The notes below the pieces were generated by a model. That model was not told the origin of the DNA. It saw only the letters and a program-made list of their open reading frames with translations, and made no database searches. The translations under genes and the position numbers were made by a program. DNA of 64,000 bases from an uncultured Bacillota bacterium (lineage in GTDB: Bacteria; Bacillota; Clostridia; Oscillospirales; Oscillospiraceae). Shown in pieces: positions 40,132 to 48,092 of this stretch. Within the stretch, counting starts at the first letter, position 1; each line of letters opens with the position of its first letter. Location of the stretch: contig CANSDP010000003.1 of assembly GCA_947645675.1 (NCBI GenBank), forward strand, positions 1 through 64,000, in the 5' to 3' direction.

Positions 40132-40315
40132 CAAGGCTCCTTTTGAAAGGAGCTGTCAGCGAAGCTGACTGAGGATTGCGTTTTGCGAAGCAAAACATAC
40201 GAAGTAAACAAGATTAGTACAGACCTTGTTTGCTTCGCATATTTTGGCTTCGCCAAAATGCAATCCTCCGCCCCAGTTTGCGAACTGGGGCACCTCCTTT
40301 CAAAAGGAGGCTGGC
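40132..40315. repeat. Dispersed cloverleaf-like repeat, diverged long form
   Basis: It begins AAGGCTCCTTTTGAAAGGAG and ends CTCCTTTCAAAAGGAGGCT, with internal hairpins CAGCGAAGCTG, GCCCCAGTTTGCGAACTGGGGC and an insert bounded by GGATTGC / GCAATCC. Its layout parallels the element at 13775-13908. It lies outside any gene. Confidence 0.7.
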
Positions 40316-40451
40316 CCGCTGCGGCGGGGACGCAGGGCGCGACAACCCCGGCGCGCCGTTCTCGAGGCCGCCCGTTCTCCGTGGACGGCGGGCCGGGTCG
40401 TCCCGCCCTACGGACGCAAAATTGATTTCCCTGATTCCCTGTCTCATCGTC

Positions 40452-40480
40452 TTGACAAGACAGGGGCGGGCAGGTATAAT
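40452..40480 (+). promoter_or_regulatory. Perfect SigA promoter of a putative small RNA
   Basis: TTGACA (40452-40457) and TATAAT (40475-40480) are exactly 17 bp apart. Both boxes are perfect consensus. Confidence 0.85.
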
Positions 40481-40486
40481 ACAAAC

Positions 40487-40574
40487 AGAAGGGCGCTTGC
40501 TGCTTTTGCGGTCAGCCCACCTTAACGCCAACAAAAATCGTTAGCCGCTCGGGTAGGGACCGGGCGGCTTTTTT
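40487..40574 (+). ncRNA. Putative small RNA of about 88 nt, family not recognised
   Basis: A transcript starting about 7 nt after the perfect promoter would end at the T-run of an intrinsic terminator after some 88 nt, without room for a normal gene. It can fold as a 5' hairpin closed by GGGC/GCCC with an inner CTGC-TTTT-GCGG, a middle pairing TAACG/CGTTA, and the terminator stem. I looked for signal-recognition-particle, 6S, tmRNA and RNase P features and saw none. The next gene has its own promoter, so a riboswitch-like leader is less likely but not excluded. Confidence 0.6.
40544..40574 (+). terminator. Terminator of the putative small RNA
   Basis: GCCGCTCGG (40544-40552) and CCGGGCGGC (40560-40568) pair with one G-U around 7 nt, followed by TTTTTT. 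Confidence 0.85.
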
Positions 40575-40598
40575 GCATTTTGATAGGGCAAGAAGGTA

Positions 40599-40627
40599 TT
40601 GATTTGGCGGGCCTGTAGTGCTAAACT
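40599..40627 (+). promoter_or_regulatory. Promoter of the membrane protein / Sel1 operon
   Basis: TTGATT (40599-40604) and TAAACT (40622-40627) are 17 bp apart, 50 bp before the ATG at 40677. It lies after the small RNA terminator. Confidence 0.5.
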
Positions 40628-40676
40628 ATGGATGAAAACGGCTGGACGTACGGCCGAAAAAAGGAGTGTGCGAGGA

Positions 40677-41642
40677 ATGGACCGGGGAAACGGCGGCTTT
40701 CGTCTGAAATGGCCTTGGAACTGGGTGGTGTGCGGCTTATTTGTGGCGGCCGCATGGTATTTTATCGGAATATTCAGCCTCCTGCTGGTGGCGCTGTTCC
40801 TGTGGTGGCAGAAAAAACGCCACCCGGACGCGGTGCCCCAGGGGGGCTACTGCCTGGACCGGACCCGGAAGCGGCTGGCCCGGCTGCTGTGGTCGGTGCT
40901 GTATCTGTTCCTGGCCGCCGGCGGCGGTGTGGTCTTTTTCATGGGCTTTGGAGAAGAAAAAACCGAAATTTCCGACTGGGCTGTCTGGATTGTCAGCGGC
41001 GGCGCGTTTCTTCTCTTTGCCGGCTGCTTCCTGTATGAGACCTATACCGACCTGCGGGACGCTTTCTGCCCCGCCAAGAGCCGGCTGGCCAGGTCCATCC
41101 GCTCCCAGCTGCCCTACCCCGACGAGGCCCCCCCGGTAGGGGAGCTCTTCGCCATGGTGGACAAGGACATCGAGGCCAACGGCCAGTGGTTCGACCGGGT
41201 GGCCATCGGGAAGGAGTGGGTCCTGGGCGACGACGTGAGCGCCATCCCCCGGATTCGGGGGGTGTTCTCCCGGGACGAGATCAAGGTCCACTACAGCAAT
41301 GGCCGGCGGCAGTCCGCCCGGATCATCGAGCTGTACATTGTGGACGACCGCAGGCAGGTCCAGACCACCGGCATGCGCAAGCCCGCCGAGCTCCAGGCGG
41401 CGGTGACCTGCCTGCGCCTCCGGGTCCCGGAGGCCCGCTTCGGCGGATATGAGAGCATGTCCGCCTTTACCGGTCAGACCGAGGAGGAGTGGCAGGCTAT
41501 GGAACGGGACTTCCGCCGCCGCCGGGACCAGCGGCTGGCTCAGGCCGAGGGACAGACCAGGGGCGGCTACACCCCTGAACCGCCGCCGGCGAGCGTCCCC
41601 CGCCAGGATATCGCGATGATTTGGAAAAATTCTAAGAAATAA
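40677..41642 (+). CDS. Membrane protein of unknown function
   Basis: A 321-residue protein. Four hydrophobic helices occupy residues 12-125 (WNWVVCGLFVAAAWYFIGIF, then SVLYLFLAAGGGVVFFMGF, then WIVSGGAFLLFAGCFLYE); the rest is a cytoplasmic domain with IPRIRGVFSRDEIKVHYSNGRRQSARIIELYIVDDRR and a basic C-terminus. I do not recognise the family; the soluble part looks like the small beta-rich domains that follow membrane helices in hypothetical Clostridial proteins. AAAAAGGAG precedes the ATG at 40677. It is followed by the Sel1-repeat gene 15 bp after its stop. Confidence 0.8.
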   Translation: MDRGNGGFRLKWPWNWVVCGLFVAAAWYFIGIFSLLLVALFLWWQKKRHPDAVPQGGYCLDRTRKRLARLLWSVLYLFLAAGGGVVFFMGFGEEKTEISDWAVWIVSGGAFLLFAGCFLYETYTDLRDAFCPAKSRLARSIRSQLPYPDEAPPVGELFAMVDKDIEANGQWFDRVAIGKEWVLGDDVSAIPRIRGVFSRDEIKVHYSNGRRQSARIIELYIVDDRRQVQTTGMRKPAELQAAVTCLRLRVPEARFGGYESMSAFTGQTEEEWQAMERDFRRRRDQRLAQAEGQTRGGYTPEPPPASVPRQDIAMIWKNSKK

Positions 41643-41657
41643 AAGGAGTGGATCATC

Positions 41658-42908
41658 ATGGGCAAGTATTTCAGCGACGTGGTAGATAATGCCATCGAGG
41701 CCATCTATTACACCTATGACCAGGAACGGGCCGCCTCCGTGCTTCAGCCCCTGGCGGACGCGGCCAACGCGGGGGACGGAGACGCCGCCTATATCCTGTC
41801 CCGCTGTACCTCCGGGCCCCAGTACAGCTGGGACTACCACCCCTTCCAGCCTGACGACGACACCACCGAGCAGCTGATCCGTCAGAGCATTATCAACGGC
41901 AGCGCCATGGGGGTACTGGGGGCGATGCGGTGCGGGATGCTCACCCCTGAGATGGAGCAGGCCATGAAGGCCCACTATCCCAGCCTCCGGGAGGTCTGGA
42001 ACGCGGTATATGAAAAGGCCCAGGCGGGCTGTCTGTTCGCTATGAATATGATCGGCAATACCTATTTCTGGCTGGACATCGTCCGCATTGAGAACCGGAG
42101 CCCCGAGGACTTCCCCAGCAAGGCGGCCTTTGGCCAGTGGCTGCGGGAAAACGAGCTCAAGTGCCTGCCCTGGTTTGAAAAGGCCTTTGAGGGAGGCATG
42201 GGCTTCGCCGGGCGGAATATGTACAACCTGTACTACGACGGGGAGGAGGGGGTCATGGCCGCCGACAAGTCCAAGGCGGAGGCCATCGCCCGCAGGGGCG
42301 CCGAGCTGGGCTACCCCGACTGGCAGGAACGGTACGCCGGCTTCCTCCTGAACCGGGAGGGCCGGGCCCAGGAGGCCCTGGACCTGTATACCGCCGCCGC
42401 CAAGCAGGGCCAGCTGTCCAGCTGGTATTACATCGGCAAGACCCATCAGGAGGGCAAGCTGGTCGCCAAGGACTGCGTGAAGGCCATGCGGTGCTATGAG
42501 CTGGGCCTCCAGGACCCGGGGCAGATTGGCTGCGCCAACAAGGCCGGCGAGCTGTTCTTCCAGGGCAAAGACGGGATTTCCCAGGACTACGCCCGGGCGG
42601 TCCAGCTCTTCGAGCGGGCCCACAGCCTCAAAAACACCTGGGGCAACGATATGCTGGGCATCTGCTACCTATTCGGCCACGGCTGTCAGAAGGACCCCCA
42701 GAGGGCCCTGATGCTCTTCCAGGAGGTGGACTACAGCACCGACCTCTTAAATTACGGCCTGGGCACCATCTACAGCGAGGGCCTGGGGGTACCCCAGGAC
42801 ATTAAAAAGGGCGTGGAATATTTTCAAAAGTGCAAAAATTACGCCCCCGCTCAGGAGGCAATGCTGAAATTCAAAAAGACCCTCTTTGGCAAGTGGGTCC
42901 GCAGATAG
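41658..42908 (+). CDS. Sel1-like / tetratricopeptide repeat protein
   Basis: A 416-residue cytoplasmic helical-repeat protein. Sel1-type units are recognisable by A-x-x-G-x-x-x-A-x-x-x-L-G patterns, for example LLADAANAGDGDAAYILSR-like, AMRCYELGLQDPGQIGCANK, AVQLFERAHSLKNTWGNDML, GHGCQKDPQRALMLFQEV and GLGVPQDIKKGVEYFQKC. Such repeats form scaffolds for protein contacts. It is cotranscribed with the membrane protein gene just upstream, so it may dock to that protein's cytoplasmic domain. It has no signal peptide. AAAAGGAG precedes the ATG. Confidence 0.85.
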   Translation: MGKYFSDVVDNAIEAIYYTYDQERAASVLQPLADAANAGDGDAAYILSRCTSGPQYSWDYHPFQPDDDTTEQLIRQSIINGSAMGVLGAMRCGMLTPEMEQAMKAHYPSLREVWNAVYEKAQAGCLFAMNMIGNTYFWLDIVRIENRSPEDFPSKAAFGQWLRENELKCLPWFEKAFEGGMGFAGRNMYNLYYDGEEGVMAADKSKAEAIARRGAELGYPDWQERYAGFLLNREGRAQEALDLYTAAAKQGQLSSWYYIGKTHQEGKLVAKDCVKAMRCYELGLQDPGQIGCANKAGELFFQGKDGISQDYARAVQLFERAHSLKNTWGNDMLGICYLFGHGCQKDPQRALMLFQEVDYSTDLLNYGLGTIYSEGLGVPQDIKKGVEYFQKCKNYAPAQEAMLKFKKTLFGKWVRR

Positions 42909-42917
42909 ATCAAAACA

Positions 42918-42950
42918 CGGCCCGCTCTCAGGAGCGGGCCGCTAATTTTT
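42918..42950. terminator. Terminator between the Sel1 gene and the pseudouridine synthase gene
   Basis: CGGCCCGCTC (42918-42927) and GAGCGGGCCG (42932-42941) pair perfectly around TCAG, followed by TTTTT at 42946-42950; on the minus strand TGTTTTGATC follows. The stop of the converging gene lies in the loop. Confidence 0.85.
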
Positions 42951-43836
42951 CCAAAACTGCTTGAAACCATGGGGGCAGGGGACACTCCAGCTCCACCGGT
43001 TTGCCCGTGGAGGGGTGGACAAATTTCAGCCGCCGGGCGTGGAGGCACTGGCCCGCCAGGCCAGGAACAGGCTTTTTCGCCCCGTATACCGTGTCTCCCA
43101 GCAGGGGGTGTCCGATAGAGGCCAGATGGACCCGGATCTGATGGGTTCGCCCTGTCTCCAGACGGCACTCCACATGGGTACAGCCGGGGTACCGGGCCAG
43201 GACGGACCAGTGGGTCACCGCCTCCCGGCCATTTTTGGGGTCGACAGCCATCCTTTTCCGGTCCACCGGATGCCGTCCAATGGGGGCGCTGACCGTGCCG
43301 CCGTCCTCCCTGAGGCTCCCCACCGCCACCGCCTCATAGGTCCGGGCAAGGGAGTGGTCCTGGAGCTGAGCGGCCAGAGCCAGGTGGGCCCTGTCATGCT
43401 TGGCGGCGATAATCAGGCCGGAGGTGTCCCGGTCGATGCGGTGAACAATGCCGGGGCGCAGCTGGCCGTTGATTCCAGACAGTGAAGTCCCGCAGTGATA
43501 TAACAGAGCGTTGACCAGCGTCCCGTCCGGATGCCCCGGGGCGGGGTGGACCACCAGGCCCACCGGCTTGTTGACCACGATTACGTCCCCATCCTCATAT
43601 ATCACGTCCAGAGGAATGTCCTGGGGCCGCGCGTCAACGGGCTCCGGGTCGGGGAGGGTAAGGCTCAGCTCAGCGCCAGGGGAGAGGCGGTCGTTTTTTT
43701 TGACCGCCCTCCCGTCCAGAAGGACCGCTCCCTGTTCCAGCAGCCTCTGGGCGGCGGACCGGGTCAGCTCGGGGACCGACCGAGATAGAAAGACGTCCGC
43801 CCGCTCGCCATCCCGGTCAGCGGTCAGCGTCGTCAT
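42928..43836 (-). CDS. RluA-family pseudouridine synthase (RluD type)
   Basis: A 302-residue RNA-modifying enzyme. An S4 RNA-binding domain occupies about 13-70; the catalytic domain has VVNKPVGLVVHP, the catalytic Asp135 in GIVHRIDRDTSG, and RLETGRTHQIRVHLASIGHPLLGDTVYG. The combination is typical of RluD-like proteins that make pseudouridines in 23S rRNA, often found after lspA in Firmicutes (the ylyB arrangement). It overlaps the end of lspA by 20 bp and is translated from the same transcript. Specific target uridines cannot be read. Confidence 0.94.
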   Translation of the reverse strand: MTTLTADRDGERADVFLSRSVPELTRSAAQRLLEQGAVLLDGRAVKKNDRLSPGAELSLTLPDPEPVDARPQDIPLDVIYEDGDVIVVNKPVGLVVHPAPGHPDGTLVNALLYHCGTSLSGINGQLRPGIVHRIDRDTSGLIIAAKHDRAHLALAAQLQDHSLARTYEAVAVGSLREDGGTVSAPIGRHPVDRKRMAVDPKNGREAVTHWSVLARYPGCTHVECRLETGRTHQIRVHLASIGHPLLGDTVYGAKKPVPGLAGQCLHARRLKFVHPSTGKPVELECPLPPWFQAVLEKLAARS

Positions 43837-44302
43837 CGGCCTTCTCCCCGCCCTTTTCCAGCTTGTCCATCAGGAACAGATAGTAGATCCCGGCGGCGAT
43901 GCCCCCTACCACCACGCAGATGTCCGCCACGTTGAACACGGCGAAGTTCATGAACAGCACGTTGAACATATCCACCACGAATTTTCGGAATACACGGTCG
44001 ATCAGGTTGCCCACCGCTCCCGCCAGCAGCAGAGTGAGAGCCAGCTTGCCGAAGGGGTGCTTAAACAGCCCCTTCCACAGGGCCAGGGCCAGCAGGACCG
44101 ACATGACCAGCGACACCAGGGCCAGCGCCCAGGTGTGCCCCGAGAAGCTGGAGAAGGCCGCCCCGGTGTTGGTCACATAGGTCAGGTCCAGAATATAAGG
44201 GATGAAGGGGACATGCTCCCCAAAAGGGATGTTGGTCATAACCAGGTATTTTACCAGCTGGTCCACAGCCACCAGGGCCGCGGCGATGATTGCGTAGATC
44301 AT
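43817..44302 (-). CDS. lspA: Lipoprotein signal peptidase (signal peptidase II)
   Basis: A 161-residue integral-membrane aspartic peptidase that cuts prolipoprotein signal peptides before the lipid-modified cysteine. It has four membrane helices, the VTNTGAAFS motif and catalytic Asp102 (AGAVGNLIDRV) and Asp127 (FNVADI). The window itself encodes at least three lipoprotein substrates (at 20795, 26305 and 58049). The ATG at 44302 follows CGGAGGAAT; a start 21 bp further up lacks a site. A 12-residue charged tail (GGEKADDDADR) is extra. It is transcribed with the RluA-type gene. Confidence 0.96.
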   Translation of the reverse strand: MIYAIIAAALVAVDQLVKYLVMTNIPFGEHVPFIPYILDLTYVTNTGAAFSSFSGHTWALALVSLVMSVLLALALWKGLFKHPFGKLALTLLLAGAVGNLIDRVFRKFVVDMFNVLFMNFAVFNVADICVVVGGIAAGIYYLFLMDKLEKGGEKADDDADR

Positions 44303-44380
44303 GGAAATTCCTCCGTTAGTCAAGAGCGTTAATGGATGAGGGCTCCCGCGTTTATCTAAAAAATAACAAAATCAGCTTCC

Positions 44381-45385
44381 TCACAGCCGGTTCTTTTTCA
44401 TCAGACGGATATCATCGCCGAAGAAGGGGAGGACGTGGTATTCTCCGTCCAGGCGGGAGGCGATTTGAGGGGCGTAGCGGCGGGCCACATCCTCCATGGA
44501 CAGGTTGGAGGAGATGACGGTGTGCCGGCCCGCCACCAGGCGGGTGTTAATCAGGTCGTAGAGGGCGGACTGGGTGAACTGAGTGGTCAGCTCGCTGCCC
44601 AGGTCGTCCAGAATGAGCAGGTCGCAGTGGAGATAGCGGCGGGTCTCGTCCCGGGCGTCCAGGCCGTCGGGGCTGTCCCGAAGAAACTTTCGGGCCTCAA
44701 ACTGGGAGAATACAGTTCCGGCGGTGTCGTAGACCACGGAAAAGCCCCCCTCCGACACCGTGCGGGCGATGCAGGCGGACAGGAAGGTCTTTCCCAGCCC
44801 CGGCGGCCCGGAGAGAAACAGATTTTTGATGCCGAACCGGCCAAATTTGGTGGCGTAGTTCAGGCATACGTCATAAATCAGCTCCATATTCCCTCTGGGG
44901 GAGGTCCCCCAGCCGGGGTAGGGGGTCTGGCTGTAGTAGTCCATGCGGAAGGTGTCGAAGGACTGGCTCCCCAAGTCCAGCAGCTTGGACAGCTCCTTGA
45001 TCTGCTCCTGGGTACACAGATCCCGGAGACAGCGGCACATTTTGGCCCCCTGCCAGCCGGTGTCTCCGCAGAGGGGACAGGCGGGGCGGTCGTCCAGAGC
45101 GTCCTCGGGCAGGCCCAGACCGCCCAGAAGGACGGCCCGCTCCCGCTGGAGCTCCTGATTCTCCTCCCGGACCGACCGGACGGCCTTCACCGGGTCGGTC
45201 CCCTGGCGCAGGGCGGCGGCCACCAGCCCGGCCATAGTGCCCTGAATCCGCCGGTCCAGACGCTCCAGTCGGGGCTCCCGCTCATAGGCCTCCAGCCGCA
45301 GGCGCTCGGTCCGCTCCCGGCGCCCCCGGCGCTCCCGTTCCAGCCGTTCCGCGGCCCGCCGCTGTACATTGGCGTCGTATGCCAT
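44381..45385 (-). CDS. DnaC/DnaI-type helicase loader ATPase
   Basis: A 334-residue AAA+ protein. The N-terminal 100 residues are an Arg/Glu-rich coiled coil; then a zinc-binding CPLCGDTGWQGAKMCRC; then the ATPase domain with Walker A SGPPGLGKTF (near 190-200), Walker B CDLLILDDLG, and the arginine-containing QIASRLDGEY. This is the layout of Bacillus DnaI, which loads the replicative helicase at the origin. It starts immediately after the DnaD-like gene stop (AGGAGGAAGAG is inside that gene's end), and the pair lies about 1 kb from dnaA, a fitting neighbourhood for initiation functions. Confidence 0.9.
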   Translation of the reverse strand: MAYDANVQRRAAERLERERRGRRERTERLRLEAYEREPRLERLDRRIQGTMAGLVAAALRQGTDPVKAVRSVREENQELQRERAVLLGGLGLPEDALDDRPACPLCGDTGWQGAKMCRCLRDLCTQEQIKELSKLLDLGSQSFDTFRMDYYSQTPYPGWGTSPRGNMELIYDVCLNYATKFGRFGIKNLFLSGPPGLGKTFLSACIARTVSEGGFSVVYDTAGTVFSQFEARKFLRDSPDGLDARDETRRYLHCDLLILDDLGSELTTQFTQSALYDLINTRLVAGRHTVISSNLSMEDVARRYAPQIASRLDGEYHVLPFFGDDIRLMKKNRL

Positions 45386-46336
45386 TTACTCTTCCTCCTG
45401 TTTCATCTGCTCCATCAGGCGGCGCATCCGCTCCAGGTCCTCCCGGCCCCGCTGCCCCTGGGCGGCGGGAGGGGCCGGCGGTCTCCGCCCTCCACCCGCC
45501 TGAATGGGCCGGGGGTCCCGGTCACCCGCCTGAACGGCGGCGGCGGTGTGCAGCCCCTTCTCATGCCAGCGGCGGAGGATACCGTTCATATAGCCCCAGT
45601 CCATGGACTGCTTCTTCAAAACGGTCCGCTCATAGGCCAGCCGGAGGGCGTCGTTGTCAAATCCCATGTCGTCCCAGGCGGCAATATAGGTCTTTTCCCG
45701 CTCTACCAGGGGGCGGGGACTGATATCCAGCAGGCGGAGCACCTCAGTCTCCCGGCCGCGCAGGCGGGTAAGCTTTTTTACATGCTCCTCCGCCCGCTCC
45801 ATGGTGTCCACGCCCCGGCGGGCCCAGGCGAAGCCCTCCCGCTTGATCTGAGACAGAAAGGGCCGGCGGCCTGAGCCATATTTCCGCTCCGTCTCCTCGC
45901 TGCACCAGCCCACCAGCATGAGGATCACCTCGGCGGGAAGGGCCAGATGGTCATACAGGGTATAGAGGGATTTCAAGTCGGAGACCGACAGCCGCTTGCC
46001 CAGCCGCCGCTCCACCTCGCCCACCAGAACGGGGAAGGTGGAGGCGCCGTCCGCCAGGGCCTGGGTGATGTCTTCGGTGGAATACTCGGGGGGCGGGGCC
46101 TCCTGGACCGGGGGCTCGGGGGCGGTCAGAGGCTGACTGGGGGCCAGTCCCTGACTGCGCAGCTGCTCCAGCGCCCCCTGAAGCCGGTCCTCCGGCCACC
46201 TCAGCCCGGTCACACCGTCGTGGCGCAGCAGCTGGAGATAGAGCAGAGCCGCGTCGCCGCTGTCCAGCTTGATCAGCCGGTCAGCCGTCTGTGCCGTCAT
46301 GGCCAGCACCTGACCGGGCAGAAATCCCTGCGCCAT
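45386..46336 (-). CDS. DnaD-domain protein, replication initiation
   Basis: A 316-residue protein with an N-terminal winged-helix-like part (VLAMTAQTADRLIKLDSGDAALLYLQLLRH), a proline-rich linker, and two DnaB/DnaD C-terminal domains; the second has YIAAWDDMGFDNDALRLAYERTV and MDWGYMNGILRRWHEKGLHT, the YxxxIxxxW signature of DnaD. It ends in a Gly/Pro-Arg tail. In Bacillus, DnaD remodels origin DNA and recruits the DnaI-helicase complex; here it directly precedes the DnaI-like gene on the same transcript. GGAGAGGGGAA precedes the ATG. Confidence 0.9.
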   Translation of the reverse strand: MAQGFLPGQVLAMTAQTADRLIKLDSGDAALLYLQLLRHDGVTGLRWPEDRLQGALEQLRSQGLAPSQPLTAPEPPVQEAPPPEYSTEDITQALADGASTFPVLVGEVERRLGKRLSVSDLKSLYTLYDHLALPAEVILMLVGWCSEETERKYGSGRRPFLSQIKREGFAWARRGVDTMERAEEHVKKLTRLRGRETEVLRLLDISPRPLVEREKTYIAAWDDMGFDNDALRLAYERTVLKKQSMDWGYMNGILRRWHEKGLHTAAAVQAGDRDPRPIQAGGGRRPPAPPAAQGQRGREDLERMRRLMEQMKQEEE

Positions 46337-46449
46337 CCGTTCTTTCCCCTCTCCTGAAAATTGTGTATCCCCTATTCTACAACAAAATCGGCCCCGCGTC
46401 CATCCTTTTTGCTCAGACCGAAGAATACCTATAGATCTTTAATAAAAAA

Positions 46450-46458
46450 TGTGGAAAA
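46450..46458. promoter_or_regulatory. DnaA-box-like site upstream of dnaA
   Basis: TGTGGAAAA differs at one base from TGTGGATAA and sits 4 bp before the -35 of the dnaA promoter, where DnaA could repress its own gene. Confidence 0.5.
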
Positions 46459-46461
46459 ACC

Positions 46462-46490
46462 TTGCCCTTTAACCTATTTTTTGGTATAAT
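46462..46490 (+). promoter_or_regulatory. dnaA promoter
   Basis: TTGCCC (46462-46467) and TATAAT (46485-46490) are 17 bp apart, about 62 bp before the dnaA start. Confidence 0.7.
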
Positions 46491-46552
46491 AAAATGCTAT
46501 GAAAATAACGTTTTACACGTTTTGACGTTTTGTCACCGTGAGGAGGACTTTT

Positions 46553-47869
46553 ATGAATCCCGCTGCGGAAGTATGGGAAAAAGTGAAGGCTCTGATGGGA
46601 GCTGAAATGACTGCGACCACCCTGAACACCTGGTTTGACGACGCTGAGGCGGTGGTCTTGGAGGAGAGCCGCTTTGTGCTCTACACGCCCACCCGTTTCA
46701 AGCGGGATATCATCGCCGCCCGCTATCTCACCCCAATTCAGAACGCCCTTCATGAGCTGTTTTCCGCCGACTTTCAGGTAACCGTTCTGACGGAGGACGA
46801 GAAGAGCGGATTCCAGGAGGCAGCCAAGCAGGGGGTATTCCTCCCGGGGACGGAGGAGTATACCTTCGACCGCTTTGTGGTGGGCTCCTCCAACAAGTTT
46901 GCCCACGCCGCCGCCCGTAAGGTGGCCGACAACCCCGGGGAGAGCTATAACCCCCTGTTCATCTTTGGAAACTCCGGCCTGGGCAAAACCCATCTGCTCT
47001 ACTCCATCGCCCACACCATCCACGCCAACCATCCGAATTACAAGGTGATCTATGTCAAGGGAGACGCCTTCACCAACGAGCTGATCTCCGCCATCCGGGA
47101 AGGGCGCAATCAGGAATTCCGGGACAAATACCGGGGGGCCGACGTGTTCCTTATGGACGACGTGCAGTTTATTGCCGGCCGGGACTCCACCCAGGAGGAG
47201 ATGTTCCACACCTTCAATACCCTCTATGAGCTGAAAAAACAGATCGTCTTTACCTCCGACCGTCCCCCCAAGGAGATGCTCCGGCTGGAGGACCGGCTAA
47301 AGACCCGCTTCGAGTGGGGCCTGCTGGCCGACATTATCCCCCCGGACTATGAGACCCGAATGGCCATCATCCGCAACAAGTCCATCCGTATGGGAATGGA
47401 GCTGCCCGACTTCCTGATCCAGCTCATCGCCGAGAACATCACCGCCAACGTGCGGCAGATCGAGGGCACCGTCAACAAGATCATGGCCTATCAGGACCTG
47501 ATTGGGGATACTGTAGATAAAAACACGGTCATCCGGGCGGTGAAGGACATCTTTAAGGAAAAATCCGACATTCTGCCCACCGCCGACGTTATCATCGAAG
47601 AGGTCTGCAAATTCTACAATATTGAGCCGGACATTCTCCGGGGACAGGGCCGCTCTAAGGACATCTCTCTGGCCCGTCAGATTGCCATCTATCAGATCCG
47701 CCGCATGACTAACCTGTCCCTGAAGGAGATCGGACAGGAATTTGGCGGACGGGACCACAGCACCGTCCTCAACGCCCTGAACCGCATTGAAAATCTGGTG
47801 AAAACCGACCCGGAAAAGGCGGAGATTGTCAAGGACATCACTACCAATATCAACGCCCGGTATGAGTAA
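46553..47869 (+). CDS. dnaA: Chromosomal replication initiator protein DnaA
   Basis: A 438-residue initiator ATPase. Domain I (1-80) has VWEKVKALMGAEMTATTLNTWF; domain III starts FDRFVVGSSNKFAHAAA, with Walker A GNSGLGKTHL (139-146), Walker B VFLMDDVQF and the ISM region; domain IV has the helix-turn-helix and signature GGRDHSTVLNALNRIE (DHSTV contacts DnaA boxes). Domain II is short. The ATG at 46553 follows GTGAGGAGG. The long arrangement dnaA-dnaN-yaaA-recF with the origin in the first gap is standard for Bacillota. Confidence 0.99.
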   Translation: MNPAAEVWEKVKALMGAEMTATTLNTWFDDAEAVVLEESRFVLYTPTRFKRDIIAARYLTPIQNALHELFSADFQVTVLTEDEKSGFQEAAKQGVFLPGTEEYTFDRFVVGSSNKFAHAAARKVADNPGESYNPLFIFGNSGLGKTHLLYSIAHTIHANHPNYKVIYVKGDAFTNELISAIREGRNQEFRDKYRGADVFLMDDVQFIAGRDSTQEEMFHTFNTLYELKKQIVFTSDRPPKEMLRLEDRLKTRFEWGLLADIIPPDYETRMAIIRNKSIRMGMELPDFLIQLIAENITANVRQIEGTVNKIMAYQDLIGDTVDKNTVIRAVKDIFKEKSDILPTADVIIEEVCKFYNIEPDILRGQGRSKDISLARQIAIYQIRRMTNLSLKEIGQEFGGRDHSTVLNALNRIENLVKTDPEKAEIVKDITTNINARYE

Positions 47870-48092
47870 ATCTCCACACTTAAATGTGTAATGTTTGTGG
47901 AGGAATGTGGGGAAAAACCGGCCCTGTGGAAAACGCCCATTTTCGCTCCACACCCCCTGTTGATGAACTTTCCTTAGAGCCTCAAGGCTTTCCCCCTGTT
48001 TTCCACATTATTTTTGCCTACGGACTACTGTTACTAAAATTTTCATCCTCTCCTCCTATGGCGGAGAGAGAACGAGATTGGAGGAACCTGTT
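47870..48092. other. Probable replication origin (dnaA-dnaN intergenic region)
   Basis: The 223-bp gap has near-consensus DnaA boxes TGTGGGGAA (47906-47914), TGTGGAAAA (47925-47933) and TTTTCCACA (47999-48007), each one or two bases off TTATCCACA or its complement. About 17 bp after the last box is CTACTGTTACTA (48025-48036), whose complement reads 3'-GAT GAC AAT GAT, three of four fitting the DnaA-trio pattern described for B. subtilis, followed by AT-rich AAAATTTTC. The order box - spacer - trio - AT-rich matches a basal unwinding site. No perfect 9-mer box is present. The box before dnaA (46450) could belong to a second sub-origin. Confidence 0.65.
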
